Shown here piece by piece: positions 8,393 to 16,926 of a stretch of 44,838 nucleotides of DNA. Source of the stretch: an uncultured Bacteroidales bacterium (lineage in GTDB: Bacteria > Bacteroidota > Bacteroidia > Bacteroidales > UBA932); contig CALVDR010000021.1 of the NCBI GenBank assembly GCA_944326365.1, positions 1-44,838 of the forward strand, read 5' to 3'. The notes beneath the pieces are model-generated. The model did not search any database, was not told where the DNA came from, and saw only the letters and a program-made list of their open reading frames with translations. How positions within the stretch are numbered: the first letter of the stretch is position 1; each line of letters begins with the position of its first letter. Made by a program: the position numbers and the translations under genes.

Positions 8393-10057
8393 TCAGAGCC
8401 GGCCTTTGCTGCTCGGGACATCCACGCTGCCGGACTCCTTTGCGACAGCCTGCTTCAACGCCCTTGCAAATGCCTTGAAAACCCCCTCAATCACATGATG
8501 GTCATTCTGGCCGCAAGCCCTGATATGAAGATTGCATTTCAGATGCTCTGACAGCGACTTGAAAAAATGAGGGAACATCTGCACCGACACATCCCCGACA
8601 CGCTCACCCTTGAAATCCACATCCCACTGGAAATCGATACGTCCGCCCAGGTCGATCAGTACTGTCGCCTCAGCCTCGTCCATCGGAAGAGAGAAACCGT
8701 AACGTCCTATTCCGGCCTTGTCTCCGAGAGCGGAATACAGGCAGTCGCCCAATGCTATCGCAATATCTTCGACCGAATGATGCTCATCCGTCTCCAGATC
8801 GCCGAAACATATGACATCCAGGGAAATGCCGGCATGATATCCGATCTGCTCAAGCATATGGTTCAGGAAATGCAATCCTGTCGCAATGCGCGGAGCCCTG
8901 AACCCGTCGAGCCCGAGTCTGACACAGACCTCCGTCTCCCCTGTCTTCCTGAATACCGAAGATGACCGGCCTCCGGCCAATGACGGTGCGGAGTCCCCTC
9001 CGGCAGAACCTCCGAGGACAGAGACAAGCCTGTCGTTTTCCTCCGGCGTTCCTACGGTAATCCTGAGACAGCCTTCACAATTGTATGCGGAAGACCTGTC
9101 CCTGACTATGATTCCGGATTTCATCAGTCCGGAAAAAGCACTGTCCTTGTCACTGAAACGTACCAGCAGGAAATTCGCATCGGACGGATATACTTTCTCC
9201 ACACCAGGCAAGACAGCCAATGCATCGGCAAGACGCTTCCTTTCGGACACGAGTTCCCTGACCCTGTCCTCCGCAGACAGAGGGTCGGACAGCAGAGCCT
9301 CTGCCTTTGACTGATTGAGGATACTGATATTGTAAGGGTATTTCACACGCGACATGACATCCACGATATGGCGGTGCGCTATGGCAAGCCCGATCCGCAG
9401 CCCTGCCATTCCCCAGGCTTTCGACAGGGTCTGGAGGACTACAAGTCTGGGATACCTGTCCAGCAGTCCTGTGAAACCGTCACTTCCTGCAAAGTCTATA
9501 TAAGCCTCGTCAATGACCGTGATACCTTTGAAAGTGTCCAGAATACGGATTATGGCATCCTTTTCCAGAAGATTTCCGGATGGATTGTTCGGAGAACACA
9601 GGAATATCAGCCTGGTATCCGGCTCTATCCTGGAAAGGAGATCGTCGGCATCGAGGGCGAAATCACGGGTCAGCGGGGCATCGATGACTCTTACATCGTT
9701 TATTGCGGCAGCGACGGAATACATCCCGTAAGTAGGCACAGCCTGGACCATACTGCTATTGCCCGGAGGGCAGAAAAGCCTGAACAGCAAATCGACAGGC
9801 TCGTCGCTTCCGTTCCCGAGAAAAATATTTTCTGCCGGAACTCCTTTAAGGACGGACAGCATCTTCTTCAGCTGAGGCTGGTGCGGTGACGGATAACGGT
9901 TCACACCTGAATCGAACGGATTTTCATTCGCGTCCAGATAGATGTCCATTTTCACCTGACAGTCATCACGGGCAGTCGAATACGGGACGATATTCCTGAT
10001 ATTGGCCCGGAGAAGGGCCATTATTTCCTGTTCGGTATCTGAATTGTTTTTCATCAT
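8393..10057 (-). CDS. fused histidinol-phosphate aminotransferase / imidazoleglycerol-phosphate dehydratase
   Basis: One uninterrupted 554-residue reading frame joins two enzymes. Residues about 1-348 are HisC, a class I/II aminotransferase with YLDANENPF (about 40-48), CSPNNPSGN (about 154-162) and the PLP lysine K213 in TLSKAWGMAGLRIG. A Gly/Ser/Ala-rich linker covers about 349-367. Residues about 368-554 are the HisB dehydratase (IGPD) domain, with metal ligands H400 (FLNHML), H426-H427 (DEHHSVED) and H520-H521/E524 (NDHHVIE), ending VDVPSSKGRL. The common FDHML motif reads FLNHML, Asp to Asn. The HAD histidinol-phosphatase half of bifunctional HisB is absent. Two adjacent ATGs (10057, 10054) are possible starts. 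Confidence 0.93.
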   Translation of the reverse strand: MMKNNSDTEQEIMALLRANIRNIVPYSTARDDCQVKMDIYLDANENPFDSGVNRYPSPHQPQLKKMLSVLKGVPAENIFLGNGSDEPVDLLFRLFCPPGNSSMVQAVPTYGMYSVAAAINDVRVIDAPLTRDFALDADDLLSRIEPDTRLIFLCSPNNPSGNLLEKDAIIRILDTFKGITVIDEAYIDFAGSDGFTGLLDRYPRLVVLQTLSKAWGMAGLRIGLAIAHRHIVDVMSRVKYPYNISILNQSKAEALLSDPLSAEDRVRELVSERKRLADALAVLPGVEKVYPSDANFLLVRFSDKDSAFSGLMKSGIIVRDRSSAYNCEGCLRITVGTPEENDRLVSVLGGSAGGDSAPSLAGGRSSSVFRKTGETEVCVRLGLDGFRAPRIATGLHFLNHMLEQIGYHAGISLDVICFGDLETDEHHSVEDIAIALGDCLYSALGDKAGIGRYGFSLPMDEAEATVLIDLGGRIDFQWDVDFKGERVGDVSVQMFPHFFKSLSEHLKCNLHIRACGQNDHHVIEGVFKAFARALKQAVAKESGSVDVPSSKGRL

Positions 10058-10083
10058 GGATTTTCGGTTTTATTTGTCAGATT

Positions 10084-11367
10084 TTATCGCTCCAGCCTCA
10101 CCCTGACAGCATTTGCATGGGCGTCAAGCCCTTCGGCCATAGCCATCTTCTCTATCACAGGACCGAGAAGTTCCAGCCCTGACCGGGAGATCTCCTGAAT
10201 CGTCATCTTCTTCATGAAGGCTGACAGATTCACACCGGAGCATGACACCGCCCATCCGCTTGTAGGGAGGGTGTGATTCGTACCGGATGCATAGTCGCCG
10301 GCACTTTCCGTAGAATAGTTTCCGAGGAAGACACTGCCGGCATTGCGGATCTTTTCCACCGTATCCTGATAATTCCGGGTGGCTATGATAAGATGTTCCG
10401 GAGCGTAGTAGTTCGCGAATTCGGCCATCTCGTCTTCCGAGGACAGGAGGACTGCCGCACTTTTGAGAATGGAAGCGTCTATGATGGACTTCCTTTTCAG
10501 GTTTCCATACTGGAGCTCCAGTTCACGTAAAACGGCGTCAGCCAACTGCCCGGATGTGGAAAGGAGTATCGCCTGACTGTCTTTCCCGTGTTCGAGCTGC
10601 GAGAGAAAGTCAGAAGCGACAAAAGCCGGGACGGCACTCTCATCCGCCATGATCATCACTTCCGAAGGACCTGCAGGCATGTCGATGGCACAGTCCTGCG
10701 ATACCTGCTGCTTGGCTTCGGTCACGAAAGAATTCCCGGGGCCGAAAATCTTGTCCACCTTGGGAACGGTTCCGGTTCCGTAAGCCATGGCACCTACCGC
10801 CACAGCTCCTCCGACCTTGTATATTTCCGTGATTCCGCATACATGGGCGGCATAGAGTATGGCAGGAGATACCTTGCCCTGCGGCCCTGCAGGTGTGCAG
10901 AGTATCACTTTCCCGCATCCTGCTATGGATGCCGGCACAGCAAGCATAAGCACAGTCGAAAAAAGCGGTGCCGTTCCGCCGGGAATATAGAGGCCGACCC
11001 TGTCTATAGGGATATTCTTCTGACGGCAGATGACGCCAGGCATGGTCTCCACAGTCACATCTTCCGTTTTCTGGGCTTCATGGAAACGTCTTATGTTCCC
11101 TGCGGCAGTCCTGACGGCCTCTTTCAGACCGTCATCCAGCTTCTCCGCCGCAGCCTCAATCTCTTCAGCCGGAACTCTGAGTCCTGCCGTGTCCGTATCA
11201 AACCCGTCGAGTCTTTTCACATACTCCAGAACCTTCGCATCGCCATACTCACGGATATCGGAAAGGATTCCTGACACGATATCCTTTACCTGCCGAGGCG
11301 CACCTGTCTTCTGTCGTCCGACGATGGCCGGCCAGTCTTTTCTGTCGGGATATTCATAGATTTTCAT
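10084..11367 (-). CDS. hisD: histidinol dehydrogenase
   Basis: A 427-residue zinc enzyme for the last two oxidations, histidinol to histidine. Recognisable parts are GLYIPGGTAPLFSTVLML, AGPSEVMIMAD, the catalytic Glu-His of YAPEHL and GDYASGTNHTLPTSG. The frame can be extended to 11430, but ATG at 11367 gives the normal N-terminus (MKIYEYPDR) and has GGAG about 8 nt upstream. The gene follows hisG by 16 nt and precedes the hisC-hisB fusion by 26 nt. Confidence 0.96.
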   Translation of the reverse strand: MKIYEYPDRKDWPAIVGRQKTGAPRQVKDIVSGILSDIREYGDAKVLEYVKRLDGFDTDTAGLRVPAEEIEAAAEKLDDGLKEAVRTAAGNIRRFHEAQKTEDVTVETMPGVICRQKNIPIDRVGLYIPGGTAPLFSTVLMLAVPASIAGCGKVILCTPAGPQGKVSPAILYAAHVCGITEIYKVGGAVAVGAMAYGTGTVPKVDKIFGPGNSFVTEAKQQVSQDCAIDMPAGPSEVMIMADESAVPAFVASDFLSQLEHGKDSQAILLSTSGQLADAVLRELELQYGNLKRKSIIDASILKSAAVLLSSEDEMAEFANYYAPEHLIIATRNYQDTVEKIRNAGSVFLGNYSTESAGDYASGTNHTLPTSGWAVSCSGVNLSAFMKKMTIQEISRSGLELLGPVIEKMAMAEGLDAHANAVRVRLER

Positions 11368-11383
11368 ATGTCTCCGCTTTATT

Positions 11384-12238
11384 TCAGATGATAAGTTTCT
11401 CCATGGACAGGATGAGGATATCTTCCGCACCTATCTGTTTCAGCCTGTCGGCCTTCTCCCAGACCTCGGATTCGTCGACCACGGCATGGATGGCACTCCA
11501 GCCCTTGTCAGCAAGAGGCAGCAGTGTCGGACTTTTCATGGACGGAATGATCTTCAGAGCCTCTTCGATTTTCCCGTTAGGAACGTTTACCAGCATGTAT
11601 TTCTTTCCTCTGCTGCTGATCACGGAGGTAAAACGGGACATCAGAGTCCTGACGGTCCGCATCTTTTCTTCCTCAAGACCAGGAGTGACCACAAGCACAG
11701 CATCGGACTCCAGCACCGTCTCCACTTCGGCCAGACCGTTCCTGACAAGTGTGCTGCCACTGCTTACTATATCGAAGATACCGTCGGCAAGGCCTATCGA
11801 AGGGGATACTTCCACACTGCCTGCAATTTCCCTGATTTCACACACGATACCTTTCCCGTCGAAATACGATTTCAATATACCGGGATATGATGTCGCCACT
11901 TTCCTGCCGTTGAAAAATTCCAGACCCGGATATTCGACATATTTCGGGATGGCCAGGGAAAGACGGCATTTCCCGAACTCCAGATGCTGCAATACCTCCA
12001 CAGGATGACTGCTTCGCTCCATGACTTCGTTGTAGCCGACAATACCCAGGTCCGCTATGCCGCAGGAAACCGTCTGCGGTATGTCATCATCCCTGAGATA
12101 CAGCACTTCGATAGGGAAATTGGAGGATCTGGCCAGAAGTTTCCGGTTGTTCTCCTCAACGCTGATACCTGCTTCACGAAGCAGTTCCAGGCTTTTTTCG
12201 TTCAGCCGTCCTTTCGACTGTAATGCAATCCGTAACAT
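11384..12238 (-). CDS. hisG: ATP phosphoribosyltransferase (long form)
   Basis: A 284-residue enzyme of the first, feedback-controlled step (PRPP + ATP). It begins MLRIALQSKGRLNEKSLELL and contains GIADLGIVGYNEV and the PRPP loop DIVSSGSTLVRNGL. Its length and the C-terminal segment KSPTLLPLADKGWSAIHAVV show the long form with the histidine-binding regulatory domain, so no HisZ is needed. A longer reading from 12325 would run through the attenuator hairpin; ATG at 12238 is the family start. There is no clear Shine-Dalgarno. Confidence 0.95.
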   Translation of the reverse strand: MLRIALQSKGRLNEKSLELLREAGISVEENNRKLLARSSNFPIEVLYLRDDDIPQTVSCGIADLGIVGYNEVMERSSHPVEVLQHLEFGKCRLSLAIPKYVEYPGLEFFNGRKVATSYPGILKSYFDGKGIVCEIREIAGSVEVSPSIGLADGIFDIVSSGSTLVRNGLAEVETVLESDAVLVVTPGLEEEKMRTVRTLMSRFTSVISSRGKKYMLVNVPNGKIEEALKIIPSMKSPTLLPLADKGWSAIHAVVDESEVWEKADRLKQIGAEDILILSMEKLII

Positions 12239-12267
12239 GACTAAGTCCGTTTTTAATGTGTTTCCAT

Positions 12268-12305
12268 AAACCCAAAAGAGCCTGCCGTGATTTCCCGGCA
12301 AGCTC
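12268..12305 (-). terminator. his operon attenuator (intrinsic terminator)
   Basis: On the minus strand GAGCTTGCCG (12305-12296) pairs with CGGCAGGCTC (12287-12278): 10 bp with one G-U, an 8-nt loop, then TTTTGGGTTT. It lies between the His-rich leader peptide and hisG. The element CGGCGAG at 12340-12334 can pair with CTTGCCG in the 5' arm (7 bp, one G-U), a ready antiterminator. Confidence 0.8.
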
Positions 12306-12340
12306 CCGCATATCTCAACATACAATATACATCCTCGCCG

Positions 12341-12394
12341 TCACGCTGCTGAAGCATGGTGGCAATGATGCATGTATGAAAGGATATTTGTCAT
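12341..12394 (-). CDS. hisL: his operon leader peptide (MTNILSYMHHCHHASAA)
   Basis: A 17-codon ORF whose core is ATG CAT CAT TGC CAC CAT: four histidine codons among five after an internal Met. A shorter start at 12373 would give MHHCHHASAA. The stop codon is followed at once by CGGCGAG, which can pair with the 5' arm of the terminator downstream. By analogy with enterobacterial hisL, stalling at the His codons would free this segment and let transcription reach hisG. The function is an inference from this geometry; there is no strong ribosome-binding site, which is normal in Bacteroidetes. Confidence 0.75.
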   Translation of the reverse strand: MTNILSYMHHCHHASAA

Positions 12395-12637
12395 AATCAA
12401 ACAAAAGTTTTTATCTGCAATCACTCCCGCCTGCAACAGAAAAGCCCGTTGCTGCATCTATTGTCATGCAAGCCCCGGATTTGCCGGGCAGGAGTTGATT
12501 TTTACAAATCTAACAAAATTTTTCCTTATAACGGTAATTTCAAGAGAATTTTTCAGGTAACCGATGCAAGTTTTCCGCCTGACTGTGTTTATATATACCG
12601 GAAACAACTATTTAATCATATTATAACAAGACAGAAA

Positions 12638-13846
12638 ATGAAAAAAGGATTTGTATTCTTATGCGGTATGGCCGCCATGTTTTCCTGCATCTCATGCGAC
12701 AAGGAAGATGTCGGGAGCGGAGAGTATGTGGAAGACGACGTATATGCATTCAGCATGACATTCGGGACAATGCCGTCACTGTATGCAGGTCTGTATGCGG
12801 TAGACAGGGAAATCCCGACATATTTCTTCTTCGAGCGCACACAGACATTCAAAACTGACGGATTTCCGGAGCATGTGATGCTCTGTCCTTATCTCGGTGC
12901 CGATCAGGAAGAGCAGATGAGGGACTGGATGAAAAATACCATCAGGGACATCAACGAAAAGAACCCGGACGCGCAGTTCGAACTGTATGTGGATGACCTG
13001 CGCGCCGGCCCTATCAGCCACGATTTCTTTGCAGCCCAGGGAATCGACATGTCCAGGGTCAGAGTCTTCATGCTTTCCGACGGCACCGGAACATACAACG
13101 AATTCTACAATAATTTCGGCGAAGCCGGCGCCGGCGAGGAGTATTGGAAAAAGATGACAGAGGAAATCAACGGCATGTCATGGAGCGGTGACGACGGATA
13201 TGTGGAAACGAAGGCTCTGCCTGAATTCGAGACGCACTGGCACTGGAGCTATCCGCTTGCGACAAGGGAAAACTATACGTACATCATGCACGACAGCGGT
13301 CTTCTGGAGACTTCCGACCCATATGTAAAGGAAAGGATAAAGGAAATGCACTGCGAGGACAGAAATGTCGTAGACATGCTGAACGGCCTTTCTCCTGACA
13401 AACAGAAAACCTTCCTGTCCATGATTCCATACGAAAAGGATGTCTATGTAGAGCTCATGGACGAGTCTCTGAAGCCTAACCTCATAATCAACGGCACAAG
13501 CAACGATCCCGAAAACCAGAGAAAATATGTCGGGGAAGTGTATGAAAAATACAAGGACGATTATGACGTGTTCTTCGAACCTCACCCTGCCGACGAGTCA
13601 TACCTGGACTACGAGACAACATTCCCGGGTCTGAAGAACATACCTAAAATGTCCTTCGAGTTCGTCATGATGTTCATCGGTGACAAGATAGACGCCATCG
13701 GAGGCTACCCTTCCACCATCTATCTCACGGTCCCTGTGGAAAAGGTGAAGTTCATGTTCGCCGCCGGTCCCGAGGCAATGCCAAAACCTCTGAACCTGAT
13801 ATTCGAGAATGCGGAACAGGAAATAGACTACATGCTTGCGCAGTAA
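12638..13846 (+). CDS. GT80-like sialyltransferase, predicted surface lipoprotein
   Basis: A 402-residue lipoprotein. The signal peptide ends in a lipobox with Cys20, followed by DKED, an acidic stretch like the Bacteroidetes surface-export signal. By memory of Pasteurella PmST1 and Photobacterium enzymes, the body resembles GT80 sialyltransferases (PM0188 family). The motifs align in order: SDG at 147-149 (catalytic Asp motif DDG), LSPDKQKTFLSMI near 251-263 (LTPEQQAFYLTLV), LIINGTS near 282-288, H316-P317 in FFEPHPADE (KGHPRG), MSFEFVMM at 338-345 (ISFEVLMM) and GGYPSTIYL at 355-363 (GGVASSLYF). It would move sialic acid from CMP-sialic acid to a glycan. ATG at 12638 is chosen because it begins the signal peptide. 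No sialate synthesis genes are near. Confidence 0.72.
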   Translation: MKKGFVFLCGMAAMFSCISCDKEDVGSGEYVEDDVYAFSMTFGTMPSLYAGLYAVDREIPTYFFFERTQTFKTDGFPEHVMLCPYLGADQEEQMRDWMKNTIRDINEKNPDAQFELYVDDLRAGPISHDFFAAQGIDMSRVRVFMLSDGTGTYNEFYNNFGEAGAGEEYWKKMTEEINGMSWSGDDGYVETKALPEFETHWHWSYPLATRENYTYIMHDSGLLETSDPYVKERIKEMHCEDRNVVDMLNGLSPDKQKTFLSMIPYEKDVYVELMDESLKPNLIINGTSNDPENQRKYVGEVYEKYKDDYDVFFEPHPADESYLDYETTFPGLKNIPKMSFEFVMMFIGDKIDAIGGYPSTIYLTVPVEKVKFMFAAGPEAMPKPLNLIFENAEQEIDYMLAQ

Positions 13847-13848
13847 TG

Positions 13849-13889
13849 AAAAAAGGATGGACAGGTTTTTGCCTGCCCATCCTTTTTTT
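13849..13889. terminator. bidirectional intrinsic terminator between the GT80-like gene and tsf
   Basis: GGATGGACAGG pairs with CCTGCCCATCC (one A-C mismatch) around a short T-rich loop. It has AAAAAA before and TTTTTTT after, so a U-run is made on either strand. It closes two convergent genes. Confidence 0.9.
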
Positions 13890-13907
13890 CTGTTCTCCTG
13901 TACTTCG

Positions 13908-14903
13908 TCAGTCGTTCAGAGAGAATCTCTTGAACGAGAGAATCTTTGCGTCCTTGTCGACTCCTGCAAGATAATCCTTTACGGAAATCTTGCCGTCACC
14001 CATCTGATACTCCTGCTCCTCCAGGGTATTCTCCTTGAAGAACTTGTTCAGACGGCCGTTCGCGATGTTGTTGATCATGGCCTCAGGAAGGTTCGCAGAC
14101 TTCTCTGCAGAAACAGTCTTGATGATCTCGCGAGCCTTGTCTGCCTGCTCAGGAGTAATCCATCCTTTTGCAGTATTCGACTCGATATGATCTTCGCTGT
14201 CCACATGGGCAGGGTTGATACCTGCTTTTTCAAGTGCAGAGTTGACTGCTTTCTTCACCAGCTCTTCCTTAGTCTTTTCAACAGCCACTGCAAGCTCATT
14301 GTCAATGACACTCTGAGGAACTGCTTCCTTATTTACTGCGACAGGATTCATGGAAGCCACCTGCATGGCGATTCCTTTTCCTGCTTCAGCCGGAACTTCC
14401 TTGTTGAAAGCCACGATGGCAGCGAGTTTGCCGTTGATCTTATGGATATAGGATGAAATATAAGGTGCCTCAAGGCATGCATAGTATGCGATAGAGTGCT
14501 TTTCACCGGTTTTGCCGGTCTGCTCCGTAACAGCGGCCTCTACAGTCCTTCCGTCTGCGAGAGTGCAGGCTTTGAGAGCTTCTGCATCTGCAGGGAACTG
14601 TGCAAGGGCTGCGTCTGCTATGGCATTTGCGAGAGCCTGGAACTCGGCATTCTTGGCTACGAAGTCAGTTTCGCATCCGAGAGCTACGAGAATAGCCTTG
14701 TTTCCTTCGACTTTGGCGATAGCCGCACCCTCGGAAGTCTCTCTGTCAGCCCTCTTGGCGGCCACGAGCTTGCCTTTTTCACGAATGATTTCCTGTGCTC
14801 TGGCATAGTCGCCTTCGGCTTCCACGAGAGCTTTCTTGCAGTCCATCATTCCGGCTCCGGTCATTTGACGCAGTTTCATTACGTCAGCTGCTTTGATTTC
14901 CAT
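13908..14903 (-). CDS. tsf: translation elongation factor Ts
   Basis: A 331-residue nucleotide exchange factor for EF-Tu, the length usual in Bacteroidales. The N-terminal UBA-like domain shows MKLRQMTGAGMMDCKKAL, followed by the EF-Tu contact motif GCETDFVAKN. The frame opens with a TTG at 14912, but ATG at 14903 (MEIKAADV) is the family start. It follows rpsB by 31 nt, the universal rpsB-tsf order. Confidence 0.97.
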   Translation of the reverse strand: MEIKAADVMKLRQMTGAGMMDCKKALVEAEGDYARAQEIIREKGKLVAAKRADRETSEGAAIAKVEGNKAILVALGCETDFVAKNAEFQALANAIADAALAQFPADAEALKACTLADGRTVEAAVTEQTGKTGEKHSIAYYACLEAPYISSYIHKINGKLAAIVAFNKEVPAEAGKGIAMQVASMNPVAVNKEAVPQSVIDNELAVAVEKTKEELVKKAVNSALEKAGINPAHVDSEDHIESNTAKGWITPEQADKAREIIKTVSAEKSANLPEAMINNIANGRLNKFFKENTLEEQEYQMGDGKISVKDYLAGVDKDAKILSFKRFSLND

Positions 14904-14934
14904 TGTTTTCAAGAATTTAGAATGTTCGTACTTC

Positions 14935-15798
14935 TTACTCTGCCTTTTCTTCGGCTGCAGGAGCCTCGGCTGCCGGTGCAGCGGTTTCTTCTGCCTTAGG
15001 AGCAGCTTCCCCGGCTACAGTCTCGTCAGCCTTTGCCTTGCGGGCACGGAGTTTCTTTCCGCCTGCATTCTGGGAATCGTTCTGCTCCGGAGCTTCCTTT
15101 TCCTTCTCTACCTTCCTTTCGTTCAGTCCTTCTGCAACAGCCTGGCAAAGGATGTCCATGATATAGGATATGGACTTGGCAGCATCGTCGTTTGCCGGAA
15201 TCACATAATCAACAGGAGTAGGATCGCAGCAAGTATCAACCATGGCGATAACCGGGATATTAAGACGATTTGCCTCTTTGACAGCATTCATCTCTTTCTG
15301 GACGTCTACGACGAAAAGTGCTGACGGAAGCCGGCTCAGATCCTTGATGGAACCGAGGTTCTTCTCCAGTTTGGCCCTCTGACGGGTGATCTGGAGACGT
15401 TCACGCTTGGCGAGAGTGTCGAAAGTACCGTCTTCAATCATCTTGTCGATGGTATTCATCTTCTTGACTGCCTTTCTGATGGTAGGGAAATTCGTAAGCA
15501 TTCCGCCCGGCCATCTTTCAGTCACGAAAGGCATGTTGACGGCAGCAGCCTTCTCGGCTACTATCTCTTTTGCCTGTTTCTTTGTGGCGACGAAAAGGAT
15601 CTTGCGGCCTGAGCGTGCAAGCTGTTTCATCACATTCGCAGCCTCATCTATCTTTACTATGCTCTTGTGCAGGTCGATGATATGAATCCCGTTTTTCTGG
15701 TCGAAAATATATGGGGCCATCTTAGGATTCCACTTTCTCGCCAAATGTCCGAAATGAACACCTGCATCAAGCAGTTCTTGGAAATTTGTTCTTGGCAT
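14935..15798 (-). CDS. rpsB: 30S ribosomal protein S2
   Basis: A 287-residue S2. Residues about 1-230 are the standard fold, with LLDAGVHFGHLARKWNPKMAPYIF, RKILFVATKKQAKEIV and RWPGGMLTNF. The last 55-60 residues are a low-complexity tail rich in Ala, Glu and Lys, ending in an acidic Ala/Glu/Pro stretch; this is longer than typical S2 and probably disordered. It sits after a 218-nt leader within the rplM-rpsI-rpsB-tsf cluster. Confidence 0.97.
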   Translation of the reverse strand: MPRTNFQELLDAGVHFGHLARKWNPKMAPYIFDQKNGIHIIDLHKSIVKIDEAANVMKQLARSGRKILFVATKKQAKEIVAEKAAAVNMPFVTERWPGGMLTNFPTIRKAVKKMNTIDKMIEDGTFDTLAKRERLQITRQRAKLEKNLGSIKDLSRLPSALFVVDVQKEMNAVKEANRLNIPVIAMVDTCCDPTPVDYVIPANDDAAKSISYIMDILCQAVAEGLNERKVEKEKEAPEQNDSQNAGGKKLRARKAKADETVAGEAAPKAEETAAPAAEAPAAEEKAE

Positions 15799-16016
15799 TT
15801 TAAATTAATTTTACTTTTTGTTTTTACTTTCCCCCAGGCGTGCTTGAGTGCCTGACGGGCATTCCACATCAATCCGGAGTAACAGGAACCGGCCTGGTCT
15901 CCTGAATTTTCCGCAGTCACGTCAAATCCGGGTAGCTACAGGGGATTCACATCCCCGCATAGATCCGCTGATTTTTCCGCACGGACTGCAACATGCTGTA
16001 AATCGTCAGCCAAATA
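15799..16016 (-). promoter_or_regulatory. structured leader between rpsI and rpsB (candidate r-protein autoregulatory RNA)
   Basis: The 218 nt between rpsI and rpsB hold no ORF but several hairpins on the minus strand. GGGGAT/ATCCCC at 15956-15941 is capped by GTGA (a GNRA tetraloop). CCC and CAGGC near 15859-15850 pair with GCCTG and GGG near 15839-15831. CAGGA pairs with TCCTG in the middle. The other genes of the cluster are close together, so such a long structured gap suggests feedback control by S2, as known for other rpsB leaders. No -33/-7 promoter was found inside. Confidence 0.45.
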
Positions 16017-16406
16017 CTAACGTTTGCTGAACTGGAAGCGTCTGCGTGCGCCAGGCTGACCAGGTTTCTTTCTCTCGACTTCGCGTGCATCGCGGGTAAG
16101 GAATCCGTTGGATTTCAACGTAGGGCGATAAGCCTCCTTGTCCACCTCGCAAAGTGCGCGTGAGATGCCGAGTCTTATGGCCTCTGCCTGACCTTTGATT
16201 CCGCCTCCGTCGACATTAACCTTCACGTCAAACTGTCCTGCCGTTCCTGTAACTTCAAAAGGCTGGTTCACGATATAACGGAGCGCGTCTTCCTTGAAAT
16301 AGTTGTTGATTTCACGACCATTAATGGTGATGTTGCCTTTTCCAGCAACGACATAAACACGAGCGACTGCCGATTTACGTCTTCCAAGGGCGTTTACTGA
16401 TTTCAT
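16017..16406 (-). CDS. rpsI: 30S ribosomal protein S9
   Basis: A 129-residue S9 with [15 protein letters not shown] at the N-terminus and the basic tail ending RRRFQFSKR that reaches the ribosomal P site. The body shows [21 protein letters not shown]. Its start is 7 nt after the rplM stop, the universal rplM-rpsI pair. Confidence 0.97.
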   Translation of the reverse strand: MKSVNALGRRKSAVARVYVVAGKGNITINGREINNYFKEDALRYIVNQPFEVTGTAGQFDVKVNVDGGGIKGQAEAIRLGISRALCEVDKEAYRPTLKSNGFLTRDAREVERKKPGQPGARRRFQFSKR

Positions 16407-16413
16407 CCTCTGA

Positions 16414-16866
16414 CTAAATTTCGTTTAACTTGATTGTTTTTGGTTTCTGAGCCTCGTGCGGATGCTCGCTTCCCTGATAAAGATACAGGTTGTTGATAAG
16501 CTTTGCACCGAGACGGTTCTTCGGAAGCATGCCTTTAACAGCCATCCTGATAAGCTCGGTAGGTTTCTTCTTCATGATTTCCTTAGGTGTAGTGAAACGC
16601 TGTCCACCAGGATATCCGGTGTGACGGACATACACCTTGTCAGTCATCTTGTTTCCGGTGAGCCTGATCTTGTCCGCATTGACGATGATGACATTGTCAC
16701 CGCAGTCCATGTGCGGAGTGTAGCTCGGCTTGTTCTTGCCGCGAAGGACAAGAGCCACCCTGGAAGCAAGACGGCCCAGAACCAGGTCTGTGGCATCAAT
16801 GAGAACCCACTCTTTCTTGATATCGCCAGCTTTGAGCGATACGGTCTTGTAACTCTGTGTGTCCAC
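16414..16866 (-). CDS. rplM: 50S ribosomal protein L13
   Basis: A 150-residue L13 with [40 protein letters not shown] and [11 protein letters not shown]. The frame is open up to 16983, but the promoter at 16957-16927 lies inside that extension, so translation must begin later. GTG at 16866 gives VDTQSYKT, matching the Bacteroidetes start MDT-SYKT and the normal length. First gene of rplM-rpsI-rpsB-tsf. Confidence 0.95.
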   Translation of the reverse strand: MDTQSYKTVSLKAGDIKKEWVLIDATDLVLGRLASRVALVLRGKNKPSYTPHMDCGDNVIIVNADKIRLTGNKMTDKVYVRHTGYPGGQRFTTPKEIMKKKPTELIRMAVKGMLPKNRLGAKLINNLYLYQGSEHPHEAQKPKTIKLNEI

Positions 16867-16926
16867 TGTCTTGATCTTTAAATGGTTAATACTAAATTTT
16901 GCGATCCCCATACTATATAGGGGGTG

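Noticed and set aside
12449..12637. N-terminal extension of the GT80-like protein to 12449
   Set aside because: It would bury the lipoprotein signal peptide inside the protein; the ATG at 12638 starts exactly at the signal peptide.
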